From Anaerolineaceae bacterium (GTDB taxonomy: Bacteria > Chloroflexota > Anaerolineae > Anaerolineales > Anaerolineaceae), in NCBI GenBank assembly GCA_017995665.1, contig JAGOIM010000037.1, forward strand, positions 1 through 11,019: a stretch of DNA of 11,019 bases, written 5' to 3'. Of this stretch, positions 1-6,846 are shown piece by piece. How positions within the stretch are numbered: position 1 is the stretch's first letter; each line of letters starts with the position of its first letter. A program made the position numbers and the translations under genes. Under the pieces are notes generated by a model, which did not search any database, was not told the DNA's origin, and saw only the letters and a list, made by a program, of their open reading frames with translations.

Positions 1-2
1 AA

Positions 3-71
3 GGCGATGAAATCTTCAACGCTCATGGCGCCGGGGTTATCTCCCCTGAGTTTCTCAATTTAGTGTCCTGA
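3..71 (+). CDS. C-terminal end of an unrecognised protein (partial, cut by window edge)
   Basis: An open frame enters from the left edge and ends at TGA 69-71. Its last residues read roughly GDEIFNAHGAGVISPEFLN and then LVS. I do not recognise the family from so short a tail. A second forward frame is also open from base 1 to TAG 61-63, so the frame is a choice: I prefer this one because the residues look like an ordinary globular C-terminus. The strong hairpin at 177-204 would suit the end of this transcription unit. Confidence 0.3.
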   Translation, partial: GDEIFNAHGAGVISPEFLNLVS

Positions 72-176
72 AAACATTTCTTTTCCTCGTTGAAAACAGA
101 TTGTTTCAGCAAAATGAGAAACTCAGGAGCCGCAATTGAATTCTTCAACAAATAAAGCCTAACAACAAAATCTGAA

Positions 177-204
177 AAGCCGGAATTGATCTTCCGGCTT
201 TTTT
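177..204 (+). terminator. Rho-independent terminator, possibly bidirectional
   Basis: A perfect 9-bp stem (AAGCCGGAA at 177-185, TTCCGGCTT at 192-200) with a 6-base loop is followed by a T run (TT of the stem plus 201-204). It ends transcription coming from the left edge. On the - strand the same stem is followed by TTTT, so it could also serve deoC, whose stop codon is about 40 bp away. Confidence 0.8.
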
Positions 205-244
205 GTTCGTTTATTTATCGATTAATAATCTGACTATTCAATTA

Positions 245-1042
245 TTATTGCTTCAATTCCTCTTCGACAATGGCAATCCCGCTGCTGGCGCCGATTCGGC
301 TGGCACCGGCTTCAATCATTTTCAGCGCATCTGCATAGTTGCGAATGCCGCCGGAGGCTTTCACTCCCATGTTTTCGCCAACAACTGCTCGCATCAAGGC
401 GACATCTTCAACCGTTGCCCCACCCGTCGAAAAACCGGTGGATGTCTTCACGAAATCAGCCCCGGCTTCTTTGGCAATCAAACATGCGTTTATTTTCTCT
501 TCTTCCGATAAAAGACAGGTCTCGATAATCACTTTGACGATTGCCCCAGTTTTATGGGCTTCTGAAACCACGCCATTGATATCGCGGGCCACGGCAAGCA
601 AATTCCCGGCTTTCAATTCACCAATGTTGATTACCATATCAATCTCAGCCGCACCGTCTTTCACTGCTTTTTCGGTTTCTTCGCGCTTGGCTTTTTTGGA
701 CATCGCTCCGAGAGGAAAGCCAACCACAGAAGCAACTTTAACAGAGCTGCCTTGCAAAGCTTCACGGCAACGTTTGACCCAATAGCTATTCACACATACC
801 GCACCAAAGCCATATTCAAGCGCTTCGCGGCAAAGCTTGTCGATTTGTTCGCCTGTTGCATCGGCTTTTAACAAGGTGTGATCGATGATCGGTGCCAGCT
901 TACTAAGCTTGCCCTCATTCAGACCGCTGCTCTTTTTTTCAACCCGAATAATCTTCCCCCCTTCGTCATAAACAGTTTTCAACTCTTGATTATTGAAACT
1001 CTCGACATGTTCTCTTGTTTGATTTGTTCTGTCTTCGTTCAT
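245..1042 (-). CDS. deoC: Deoxyribose-phosphate aldolase (DERA), class I aldolase
   Basis: DERA catalyses the reversible cleavage of 2-deoxyribose 5-phosphate to glyceraldehyde 3-phosphate and acetaldehyde, the last step of cytosolic deoxynucleoside catabolism. The 265-residue product has the family blocks in order: IDHTLLKADAT (53-63), VCVNSYWV (82-89), VVGFPLG (106-112), EIDMVINIG with Asp135, VKVIIETCLL (169-178), FVKTSTGF with the Schiff-base Lys199, GVKASGGIR with the second active-site lysine Lys228, and the phosphate-binding GASSG (251-255). The catalytic set is complete. Bacterial homologues of this type are usually about 220 residues; here an extra N-terminal stretch of about 45 charged residues precedes the barrel. 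The start is supported by AGGAG four bases upstream of ATG, and no other in-frame ATG occurs before the barrel. The gene is divergent from the decarboxylase gene on the + strand. No other deo or nucleoside phosphorylase gene is next to it. Confidence 0.95.
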   Translation of the reverse strand: MNEDRTNQTREHVESFNNQELKTVYDEGGKIIRVEKKSSGLNEGKLSKLAPIIDHTLLKADATGEQIDKLCREALEYGFGAVCVNSYWVKRCREALQGSSVKVASVVGFPLGAMSKKAKREETEKAVKDGAAEIDMVINIGELKAGNLLAVARDINGVVSEAHKTGAIVKVIIETCLLSEEEKINACLIAKEAGADFVKTSTGFSTGGATVEDVALMRAVVGENMGVKASGGIRNYADALKMIEAGASRIGASSGIAIVEEELKQ

Positions 1043-1097
1043 TTTTCTCCTGATTATTCTTTTTGCAAGCCTCTGATTATTACTTAAGGCTGGAAAA

Positions 1098-2123
1098 ATG
1101 GATTATTATTATCGCGTGATTAATAATAACGAAATACCGACAAAAAGTCCAGAATTCTTAGAAGTCGCCGCCCTTGCGCATCCCAACATTGCTTTCATTA
1201 AATATTGGGGCAATCGGGATAACGATTTGCGTCTGCCTTGCAACGGCTCGCTTTCAATGAACCTCAGTGGCCTCGAAACGAAAACCAAGGTTCAATTTGA
1301 CCCCTCATTATCTGCCGACGAATTCAAGCTTTCAGGCAAATCGGTTGAAGGAGATGCGCTAAAAAGAGTGAGCGGATTTTTGGAGCATGTCCGCAATTTA
1401 GCAGGTATAAGTGTCTTCGCAAGCGTCGAGAGTGAAAACAACTTCCCTGCCGGTGCCGGAATCGCCTCTTCCGCTTCGGCTTTTGCCGCTTTGGCTTTGG
1501 CTGCCAGCCGTGCAGGCGGCTTAAGTTTAGGCGAAGAAGCGCTTTCCCGCTTAGCCAGGCGTGGCTCCGGTTCTGCCTGCCGCTCGATTCCCGATGGTTT
1601 TGTTGAATGGCAAGCCGGAAGCTCAGACCAGGATTCTTTCGCCTGGTCAATTGCTCCTGCCGACCATTGGGATTTGGTGGATTTGATTTGTGTGCTAAAC
1701 AGCGAGCATAAATCGGTTGGGTCGACCGGCGGGCATGCGCTCGCCTCCACTTCCGATTTGCATTTGCTTCGTCAGGAGCGGGTTGATGAACGGATTAAAA
1801 TTTGCCGCAAAGCAATTTTGGACAGGGACTTTGAACGCTTTGCAAACGTTGTCGAAGAAGACTCCAATTTAATGCATGCCGTAATGCGGACAAGCAAGCC
1901 CTCTTTAAATTATTGGTTGTCTGAAACGGAAGTAATTCTCTGGAAGGTCATCCATTGGCGAAAAAAAGGCATCCCGGTATGCAGCACGGTAGATGCCGGT
2001 CCAAACGTCCACGTTTTGACCTTGAGCAGCGAGGCTGAAAAGGTAGAGGCGCTTTTGCAAGAATGCCCCGGTGTTCAGTGCATATTCAAAGCCCAAGCCG
2101 GGCAGGGTGCACGCCTTGTCTGA
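1098..2123 (+). CDS. mvaD: Diphosphomevalonate / phosphomevalonate decarboxylase (GHMP kinase superfamily)
   Basis: The product belongs to the ATP-dependent mevalonate-(di)phosphate decarboxylases, which make the C5 isoprenoid unit in the mevalonate pathway. Visible in 341 residues are the N-terminal signature AHPNIAFIKYWGNRD (27-41), the GHMP ATP-binding loop PAGAGIASSASAFAA (117-131), GSGSACRS with Ser157, Ser159 and Arg162 (156-163), and VDAGPN with the general-base Asp299 (298-303). The usual signature KYWGKRD reads KYWGNRD here, so the lysine is Asn39. In Chloroflexi, Roseiflexus castenholzii has a homologue that decarboxylates mevalonate 5-phosphate and works with isopentenyl phosphate kinase. 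The substrate here may therefore be the monophosphate, but sequence alone does not settle it. About 20 residues precede the usual family start; the upstream Shine-Dalgarno is weak (AAGG, eight bases before ATG). The gene converges on the membrane protein gene at 2130 with six bases between stops and no terminator. Confidence 0.9.
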   Translation: MDYYYRVINNNEIPTKSPEFLEVAALAHPNIAFIKYWGNRDNDLRLPCNGSLSMNLSGLETKTKVQFDPSLSADEFKLSGKSVEGDALKRVSGFLEHVRNLAGISVFASVESENNFPAGAGIASSASAFAALALAASRAGGLSLGEEALSRLARRGSGSACRSIPDGFVEWQAGSSDQDSFAWSIAPADHWDLVDLICVLNSEHKSVGSTGGHALASTSDLHLLRQERVDERIKICRKAILDRDFERFANVVEEDSNLMHAVMRTSKPSLNYWLSETEVILWKVIHWRKKGIPVCSTVDAGPNVHVLTLSSEAEKVEALLQECPGVQCIFKAQAGQGARLV

Positions 2124-2129
2124 TTTGGC

Positions 2130-2969
2130 TTACCAAACTTTGTTGGTCTTCGAGCCAATCTTTTCGCCCAAAGTCACTATAGCCTTGGGGATCTCTTCTA
2201 AATTTTCTGTGAGCTTGGGTAATTCTTCAGCTTTTTCCATTAGCGACTGAATCTGATTAGACAATGGCTCAACCTTATCCGTCAACATCGTCAATTTTTC
2301 GCTGAGTCTTTCGTTGCTTTCATTTAATAGAGCCAATTTGCCATTAATTCTTTCCGTGCTGCCGGTCAGTTCCGCCAGCTGGGCCGGAATTTCCTCGACA
2401 ACATGCGTCAAATCGCTCAGGCTGCTGATATTGGATTCCATCATGCCACGATACACATTTAGATCGAGCAAATATTGGATTTCTCGAACTTTGTTGTCCA
2501 AGCCACCGGTATAGGTAACCTTAACCTCATAAATTTTTGGCAAATCGTCTGAAGCAAGGCGTGTTTCCAAACGATCAATCGCGGTCCGAAATTCATATTC
2601 AGGTGGCATGGAAGGAATCCGCTTTTTCAGCATTGATAATTCCGAAAGATCAAGATTGGACAAGCTGGATTGCAGCGGGGGATTGAAGGCAATCACGATG
2701 TTGTTGGCAATCGTTTTGCCGGTGTTTTTTACGACCAAATCAAACACGGGAGAATCGGTCATCGCGTCAAAATAAACCACGATGTATGGCGCGAACTCCA
2801 AATTGCGGTTTACAATCATTTCTTCCAAATTTCTTTCGGTCAAAGCAGCCGACTTTTCAGCTTCTCTCGCCATGTCAGCAGTTTTAATGACGTAAACAAT
2901 CAGAGCAATCAGGCTGGCAATCTGAACGATAAAAAGGATAAATTCTCTGACATTTTGTTCTATAATCAC
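2130..2969 (-). CDS. Unrecognised one-pass membrane protein with beta-rich domain and C-terminal coiled coil
   Basis: I do not recognise a named family. The 279-residue product has one hydrophobic helix at about 9-29, then a charged helical linker (30-56). A beta-rich stretch follows at about 58-170, with the pattern APYIVVYF...VFDLVVKNTGKTIANNI seen in Ig-like or beta-sandwich domains of phage and bacterial membrane proteins. The region from about 180 to 268 is long, helical and heptad-like (for example GKLALLNESNERLSEKLTML), a likely coiled coil. It probably oligomerises at the membrane. The start is GTG at 2969-2967. The GTG overlaps the TGA stop of the preceding TfoX-domain gene by four bases (GTGA), with AGGTGA close upstream inside that gene, so the two are translationally coupled. 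Orientation in the membrane and function are unknown. Confidence 0.7.
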   Translation of the reverse strand: MIIEQNVREFILFIVQIASLIALIVYVIKTADMAREAEKSAALTERNLEEMIVNRNLEFAPYIVVYFDAMTDSPVFDLVVKNTGKTIANNIVIAFNPPLQSSLSNLDLSELSMLKKRIPSMPPEYEFRTAIDRLETRLASDDLPKIYEVKVTYTGGLDNKVREIQYLLDLNVYRGMMESNISSLSDLTHVVEEIPAQLAELTGSTERINGKLALLNESNERLSEKLTMLTDKVEPLSNQIQSLMEKAEELPKLTENLEEIPKAIVTLGEKIGSKTNKVW

Positions 2970-3307
2970 TTCTTCACCTCATTTTTCTTATGCTTTTTCG
3001 GTTTTGGGAAAGGCAATTCTTCCCAGCTCGCCCTTAAAAGCTCGTTGATAAAATCCTTGTCATCCAAATCCTGAAACACATAGGCGGCTTTTGCGCCGGG
3101 GTATGGGTGGCCCTCTTCGGCAGCCTCGCCAAGCAAATCTGCTCCGGCTTGAGTTTTTTTGAGAAAGACCTGATTATCGCAAATCAAGCCCATAATTTTG
3201 CCATCCAGATAAAAGGCCGCCTCGCCAAACATTTTCAAGACTGAAATATCACCTGCCGAGGAAAAACTTTCTAAAACATATTGAATATAATCATCTGTAC
3301 AAGGCAT
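2966..3307 (-). CDS. TfoX/Sxy N-terminal-domain protein
   Basis: The 113-residue product matches the TfoX N-terminal domain: VLKMFGEAAFYLDGKIMGLI (23-42), DNQVFLKKT (44-52), and the later GHPYP...AYVFQDLDD (66-83) with a C-terminal helix. In Haemophilus and Vibrio, full TfoX/Sxy is a competence coactivator. Stand-alone N-domain proteins of about 110 residues are common in unrelated bacteria, and their role is unknown, so a competence function should not be assumed. The last residues (KPKKHKKNEVKK) are very basic. ATG has AGGAG seven bases upstream. It is the first gene of a two-gene unit and its stop overlaps the GTG start of the coiled-coil membrane protein. Confidence 0.85.
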   Translation of the reverse strand: MPCTDDYIQYVLESFSSAGDISVLKMFGEAAFYLDGKIMGLICDNQVFLKKTQAGADLLGEAAEEGHPYPGAKAAYVFQDLDDKDFINELLRASWEELPFPKPKKHKKNEVKK

Positions 3308-3345
3308 TCTTTTTCTCCTGATTTATAACTACTTAATTGTACTCG

Positions 3346-3450
3346 CAGTTCCTCGATACTCGTTCACCATTTCTGTTTCCTTTTTCCCGCTCCCGGCTAC
3401 CCGTTCCCCGCTCCCCGATTCCTGTTTTCTGCTGCCTGCTCCCCGTTCCC
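3346..3450. repeat. Degenerate 7-bp tandem repeat, about 15 units
   Basis: The intergenic C/T-rich tract can be cut into fifteen consecutive 7-base units without a phase break. The best-kept units are CGCTCCC (3388-3394, 3409-3415), CGTTCCC (3402-3408, 3444-3450) and TGCTCCC (3437-3443), giving a consensus near YGYTCCC. Units at the left end are more diverged. It lies between the divergent starts of the TfoX-domain gene and the Yip1-family gene. It resembles the short tandem heptamer repeats known from some cyanobacterial and Chloroflexi genomes. A second short patch occurs at 8483-8510. Confidence 0.7.
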
Positions 3451-3508
3451 TGTTAAAAATGATACACTAAAGCCAATGATTTGAAGACTGGTTTAACCAA
3501 TTTGGAAC

Positions 3509-3539
3509 TTATCCTGCCTTTAAATCGTCTTTATAAAAT
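3509..3539 (+). promoter_or_regulatory. Possible promoter of the Yip1/ABC operon
   Basis: An AT-rich TATAAAAT (3532-3539) about 30 bp before the start codon could act as a -10 box. The best hexamer at the right distance upstream is only TTATCC (3509-3514), a poor -35. A small perfect inverted repeat, TGGTT-T-AACCA (3489-3499), sits just upstream and could be an operator. The call rests on position and the -10 alone. Confidence 0.3.
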
Positions 3540-3569
3540 AGGCTCAATAGAGTTTGTTTAAGGTTGCAT

Positions 3570-4505
3570 ATGGAAGAAGATAAAATCAAAAGCGAAACAT
3601 TAGCCTCCGAACAAGACGGAGAGAAAACCAACGAAACTGAAAAGGGAAGGCCTAAAAAGCCATTCTTTGAGAGCATTCTATCCTACTTCAAGAAGGATAA
3701 AGGGCAACAAAACGGAAATTCCGAAGCGATTCCCGCACCTCACAAGCTTAAAAAAGTTAAAAATGCACGCGTTGGCTGGATTTTTCAGATGTTCTATAAG
3801 CCTCGCGCAACCATGAAAAAAGTAGCTGACGAAAAAGAATCAATTCGCAGGCTTCCTTTAATTTTCATCACCATTATCGTAATTTTGGCTGTTCTAATCT
3901 CCGCTCCGGTTAAGAAGATGCAAATTGAACAAGGCGCGACGATTCCCGAGAACTTCCAATACTGGTCAGAAAGCCAACAAAGCCAATATTTAGAAAGTCA
4001 ACAAAATCAAACCAACCCTATTTTCTTATATGGTTTTCCCTTTTTGGGCGGAATCGCCGGTTATCTGATTGTCTTCATGTTGATGTCGAACATTCTTTAC
4101 CTGACCCTTACACTCTCGGGCAGCCGAAGTCCGAAAACACGGATTGGAAACGTGGTTGCCTGGGCAATGGTTCCCTTTGGATTGAGGGAATTTGTCAGAT
4201 TCCTCAACGTTGGCATAAACAAAAGTTTCAATGAGAACCCGGGCTTGTCACAATTAATTGACTCCGGAGCGAGTGGCTTCATGGCTTTTTTGCGAGGCGT
4301 GCTCGGCAACATCGATGCCTGGTACTTGCTTTTTGTTGCCTTTTTGATGATTGGTGCGCTTGAGGTTTCCGGTTTAACTAAGAAAAAAACCATTATAGCC
4401 ACTCTGCTTGCAGTTATCGTCATCTTGCTTTTGCAAGGACTGCCCAGTTTTCTTAGCACTATGTTCAACGATCTGAGCACCGGTGGCGTAGGATTTTACT
4501 TTTAA
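3570..4505 (+). CDS. Yip1-family multi-pass membrane protein (YknW-like)
   Basis: The 311-residue product has a long hydrophilic, charged cytoplasmic N-terminus (1-67). The Yip1-type entry segment RVGWIFQMFYKPRATMKKV follows at 67-85. Hydrophobic segments lie at about 96-113, 152-182, 193-211, 250-268 and 272-290. A Gln/Ser-rich loop (SESQQSQYLESQQNQT) separates the first two. In Bacillus the Yip1 protein YknW is encoded next to the YknXYZ ABC exporter and helps its assembly. By analogy this protein may assist the ABC complex encoded just downstream (inference). I chose ATG 3570 over the in-frame TTG at 3564: AAGG (3560-3563) lies six bases before the ATG, while the TTG directly abuts it. The stop is nine bases before the ATPase start, and AAAGGA between the two serves the ATPase gene. 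Confidence 0.8.
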   Translation: MEEDKIKSETLASEQDGEKTNETEKGRPKKPFFESILSYFKKDKGQQNGNSEAIPAPHKLKKVKNARVGWIFQMFYKPRATMKKVADEKESIRRLPLIFITIIVILAVLISAPVKKMQIEQGATIPENFQYWSESQQSQYLESQQNQTNPIFLYGFPFLGGIAGYLIVFMLMSNILYLTLTLSGSRSPKTRIGNVVAWAMVPFGLREFVRFLNVGINKSFNENPGLSQLIDSGASGFMAFLRGVLGNIDAWYLLFVAFLMIGALEVSGLTKKKTIIATLLAVIVILLLQGLPSFLSTMFNDLSTGGVGFYF

Positions 4506-4514
4506 AGGATTTAT

Positions 4515-5216
4515 ATGCCTGATATTTTTATCGAAACAAGTGATTTGCGAAAAACTTATACGATGGGTGAAACGGAAGTCCATGCCCTTAACGGCGTTGA
4601 TGTCACTATCCCTCGCGGATCTTTCAGCGTAATTATGGGACCTTCCGGTTCCGGAAAATCAACGCTGCTCTATTTAATTGGCGGCTTGGATTGGCCCACA
4701 TCGGGCAGTATCATTGTAGATGGACTGGAAATTGAAAAGATGGACGAAAACGAGCTGGCAGATTATCGGCGGAACAAGTTGGGCTTCATCTTCCAAAGCT
4801 TTAATTTGATCTCAAATATGACTGCCGAAGCGAATGTCTCTTTTCCCTTGCGTTTTTCAGGGGTTAATAAGAAAGAAAGAATGGCACGAGCTGAGGTTTT
4901 GATGGAACGAGTGGGACTAAAAGAGCGAATTGGGCACAAGCCGACAGAACTTTCGGGCGGTCAGCAGCAACGTGTTGCTGTGGCACGCTCATTGATTAAC
5001 GACCCACCCCTTATTTTGGCGGATGAGCCAACCGGCAATCTGGATTCCACCAGCGGTCAGGCGATTATGGTTATGCTGGACGAATTGGTCAAAGCCGGGA
5101 AAACCATTCTGGTCGCAACGCATGACAAGCGCATGCTCAACTATGCAACGCATAAAATCTTCTTGCTTGACGGCGAGTTGGTTGACGAAAAACGATATTT
5201 TGAAGCGAGTTTATAA
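4515..5216 (+). CDS. ABC transporter ATP-binding protein, MacB/LolD/YknY class
   Basis: This is the cytoplasmic ATPase that would power the permease at 6847-8148. All motifs are intact in 233 residues: Walker A GPSGSGKST (42-50), Q-loop FIFQSFNLI with Gln94, signature LSGGQ (146-150) followed by QQRVAVARSL, Walker B LILADEP (166-172) with catalytic Glu171, D-loop GNLDS (174-178), and H-loop His203. GFIFQSFNLI and DEPTGNLDS are typical of the MacB/LolD/FtsE-type group, whose members act as mechanotransmitters or exporters rather than classic importers. AAAGGA (4504-4509), five bases before ATG, is a good ribosome site. The gene is tightly packed with the Yip1-family gene upstream (nine bases) and the secreted protein gene downstream (15 bases), so co-transcription is very likely. 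Substrate unknown. Confidence 0.93.
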   Translation: MPDIFIETSDLRKTYTMGETEVHALNGVDVTIPRGSFSVIMGPSGSGKSTLLYLIGGLDWPTSGSIIVDGLEIEKMDENELADYRRNKLGFIFQSFNLISNMTAEANVSFPLRFSGVNKKERMARAEVLMERVGLKERIGHKPTELSGGQQQRVAVARSLINDPPLILADEPTGNLDSTSGQAIMVMLDELVKAGKTILVATHDKRMLNYATHKIFLLDGELVDEKRYFEASL

Positions 5217-5231
5217 ACTACGAGGTACTAA

Positions 5232-6812
5232 ATGAAAAAAAATACACAAATTCTGTTCGCTTTTGCTCTAATTTTTGTTTTGACAGTTTTGCCAATTTTG
5301 ACCCAGGAGGCGAAAGCCCAGTGGGTCGATCCACCGGCTAATACTCAGCCTACGGCTGTTCCCTGGAATTATGTTCCGGATAATGGTGATGTAGTCCATC
5401 CTTACGGATGGGTTGATCCTATTACTGTTCAACAAGTTGTTAATCGCCCTCTACTTTCTGTTGCCGAATACTTTACCGGAGAAAACAGCACGAAATCGGT
5501 CAATCCCTACGGAAATTTTGAGTTGAATTTCAGACTTAAAAACAATGGTGAGAGGGACGCCCGTAACATTGTCATGACTTTTAGCAGCACAGATTTTGAC
5601 CCATTGGATGGCAGTGTCATAACCATGCTAGAACTAAAGCAAAAAAGCTCTGAATGGGTTAAACACCAGTTTAAAGTAAATGACATGTCTACCTGGAAAT
5701 ATTCCGGTCAAATTACAGCAGTGGTAAATTATTGGGACGAAGCCGGTGTTGAAAACAGCTATACCGAAACATTAACTTTCAGCATTGGTATCAACCAATC
5801 AGGCGCTTTGCAGGCAACTGCCGTTCCCACCCAAGCTCCTGCTGATCAGGCGCAGATGGTTGTCCATTCTTACGAATCCGACGTCGACCCGCTCGAACCG
5901 GGAACAAGCTTTAAACTCAAGCTAAAAGTTGGCAATGACGGTAATCAGCTTGCCCGTAATGTTTCCTTAGTTTATGGCGGCAGCTCGCTGACCACAAATT
6001 CTGAAGGCACACCAGTTAGTGGTGTTAGCGGTGGTGAAGCGGATAATGCTGTTTTTGCCCCAATCGGGAAGTCAAATGTTGTCCTGCTGGGCGATGTTCA
6101 GGCAGGCACAGAGTTGAGTCCGGAGCAAGATTTTATTGTCAACGTAACCGCCACTCCCGGCGCTTATCCGCTAAAACTTTCCTTCATCTACACCGACGCA
6201 AAGGGAAATCGCGTCATTGATGATCAGGTTATCACCCTTTTGATCTACAGCCTGCCCCAACTTGAAATATCCTTTTATATGCCGGTTGAGGGAATGTTGA
6301 GTGCCGGTGAAATGGGCAGCTTGCCAATCCAGATTACCAATCTGGCACGGAAATCCGTCGTCCTCGGCAATGTTAAAGTCAGCTCACCTAACGGCGAAAT
6401 GACGAATAACACCTCTTTGGTCGGCAGTTTGGATCCGGGTGGCTATTACACAATTGACCCCATGTTCACCCCGAACGAAGAGGGCACAGCAACCATCAAT
6501 CTTGAAATCCGTTATACAGATGACTTTAACCAACTCCGCACCTACAACAGCAGCCTCGAGGTCGAGGTTGGACCCGCTTTTGAAATGCCAACGCCTTACC
6601 CTGAGCTGGACGAAAACGGGAATCCGGTTTTGGATGAAAACGGAAATCCGATCATGATTGACCCAATGAACCCCGACTTGGAACCTGAATTGCCGGTCGA
6701 TGAACCCGGTTTCTTCGCCAAAATATGGAATGCAATCAAAGGCTTCTTTGGTTTTAGCAGTAACAACGACTCGCAAAATATGGATGATATGTACAACGAC
6801 TTTGGTAATTAA
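5232..6812 (+). CDS. Secreted protein with three Ig-like (CARDB/NEW3-type) repeats, ABC-operon partner
   Basis: The 526-residue product begins with a classical signal peptide: MKK, a hydrophobic core (7-22), and probable cleavage after AKA at 29. Three beta-sandwich repeats follow at about 75-187, 209-340 and 343-447. Each carries the pattern of CARDB/NEW3 or S-layer-like extracellular Ig domains, such as FELNFRLKNNGERDARNIVMTF and FKLKLKVGNDGNQLARNVSL. Residues 452-490 are Pro/Asp/Glu-rich and contain a tandem DENGNPVL-DENGNPIM (460-475). Near the end GFFAKIWNAIKGFFGF (493-508) is an aromatic, amphipathic segment, too short for a normal membrane span. A polar, acidic tail of about 18 residues closes the protein. 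The gene lies between the ATPase and permease genes. In YknXYZ-type systems a membrane-fusion protein is encoded in the operon, but no lipoyl or coiled-coil hairpin of that family is visible here. It may be an extracytoplasmic partner or substrate of the transporter (inference). GAGGT lies five bases before ATG. Confidence 0.75.
   Translation: MKKNTQILFAFALIFVLTVLPILTQEAKAQWVDPPANTQPTAVPWNYVPDNGDVVHPYGWVDPITVQQVVNRPLLSVAEYFTGENSTKSVNPYGNFELNFRLKNNGERDARNIVMTFSSTDFDPLDGSVITMLELKQKSSEWVKHQFKVNDMSTWKYSGQITAVVNYWDEAGVENSYTETLTFSIGINQSGALQATAVPTQAPADQAQMVVHSYESDVDPLEPGTSFKLKLKVGNDGNQLARNVSLVYGGSSLTTNSEGTPVSGVSGGEADNAVFAPIGKSNVVLLGDVQAGTELSPEQDFIVNVTATPGAYPLKLSFIYTDAKGNRVIDDQVITLLIYSLPQLEISFYMPVEGMLSAGEMGSLPIQITNLARKSVVLGNVKVSSPNGEMTNNTSLVGSLDPGGYYTIDPMFTPNEEGTATINLEIRYTDDFNQLRTYNSSLEVEVGPAFEMPTPYPELDENGNPVLDENGNPIMIDPMNPDLEPELPVDEPGFFAKIWNAIKGFFGFSSNNDSQNMDDMYNDFGN
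6609..6656 (+). repeat. Coding tandem 24-bp duplication (DENGNP motif)
   Basis: Two adjacent 24-base units encode DENGNPVL and DENGNPIM in the linker of the secreted protein. Nineteen of 24 bases match by my count, so this is a recognisable but not recent duplication. It lies in an acidic, proline-rich spacer between the Ig-like domains and the C-terminal amphipathic segment. Confidence 0.75.
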
Positions 6813-6846
6813 CAATAAAGGCACTTAAAGAGAGAAATGGTGAACT

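Noticed and set aside
339..785. Long + strand open frame opposite deoC
   Set aside because: It is the complement of a gene with complete DERA motifs, has no family pattern and no ribosome site.
1292..1750. - strand open frames opposite the decarboxylase gene
   Set aside because: Low-complexity Ala/Lys/Pro-rich translations that mirror the GHMP gene; no independent signals.
2966..3307. Competence regulator (full TfoX/Sxy)
   Set aside because: Only the N-terminal domain is present and no competence genes or sites are nearby, so the competence role was not assigned.
3346..3450. CRISPR array
   Set aside because: Units are 7 bases with no spacers and heavy degeneracy; no cas genes nearby.
3564..3569. 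TTG start giving a two-residue longer Yip1-family protein
   Set aside because: The TTG directly abuts AAGG, leaving no spacing, whereas ATG 3570 has a proper six-base spacing.
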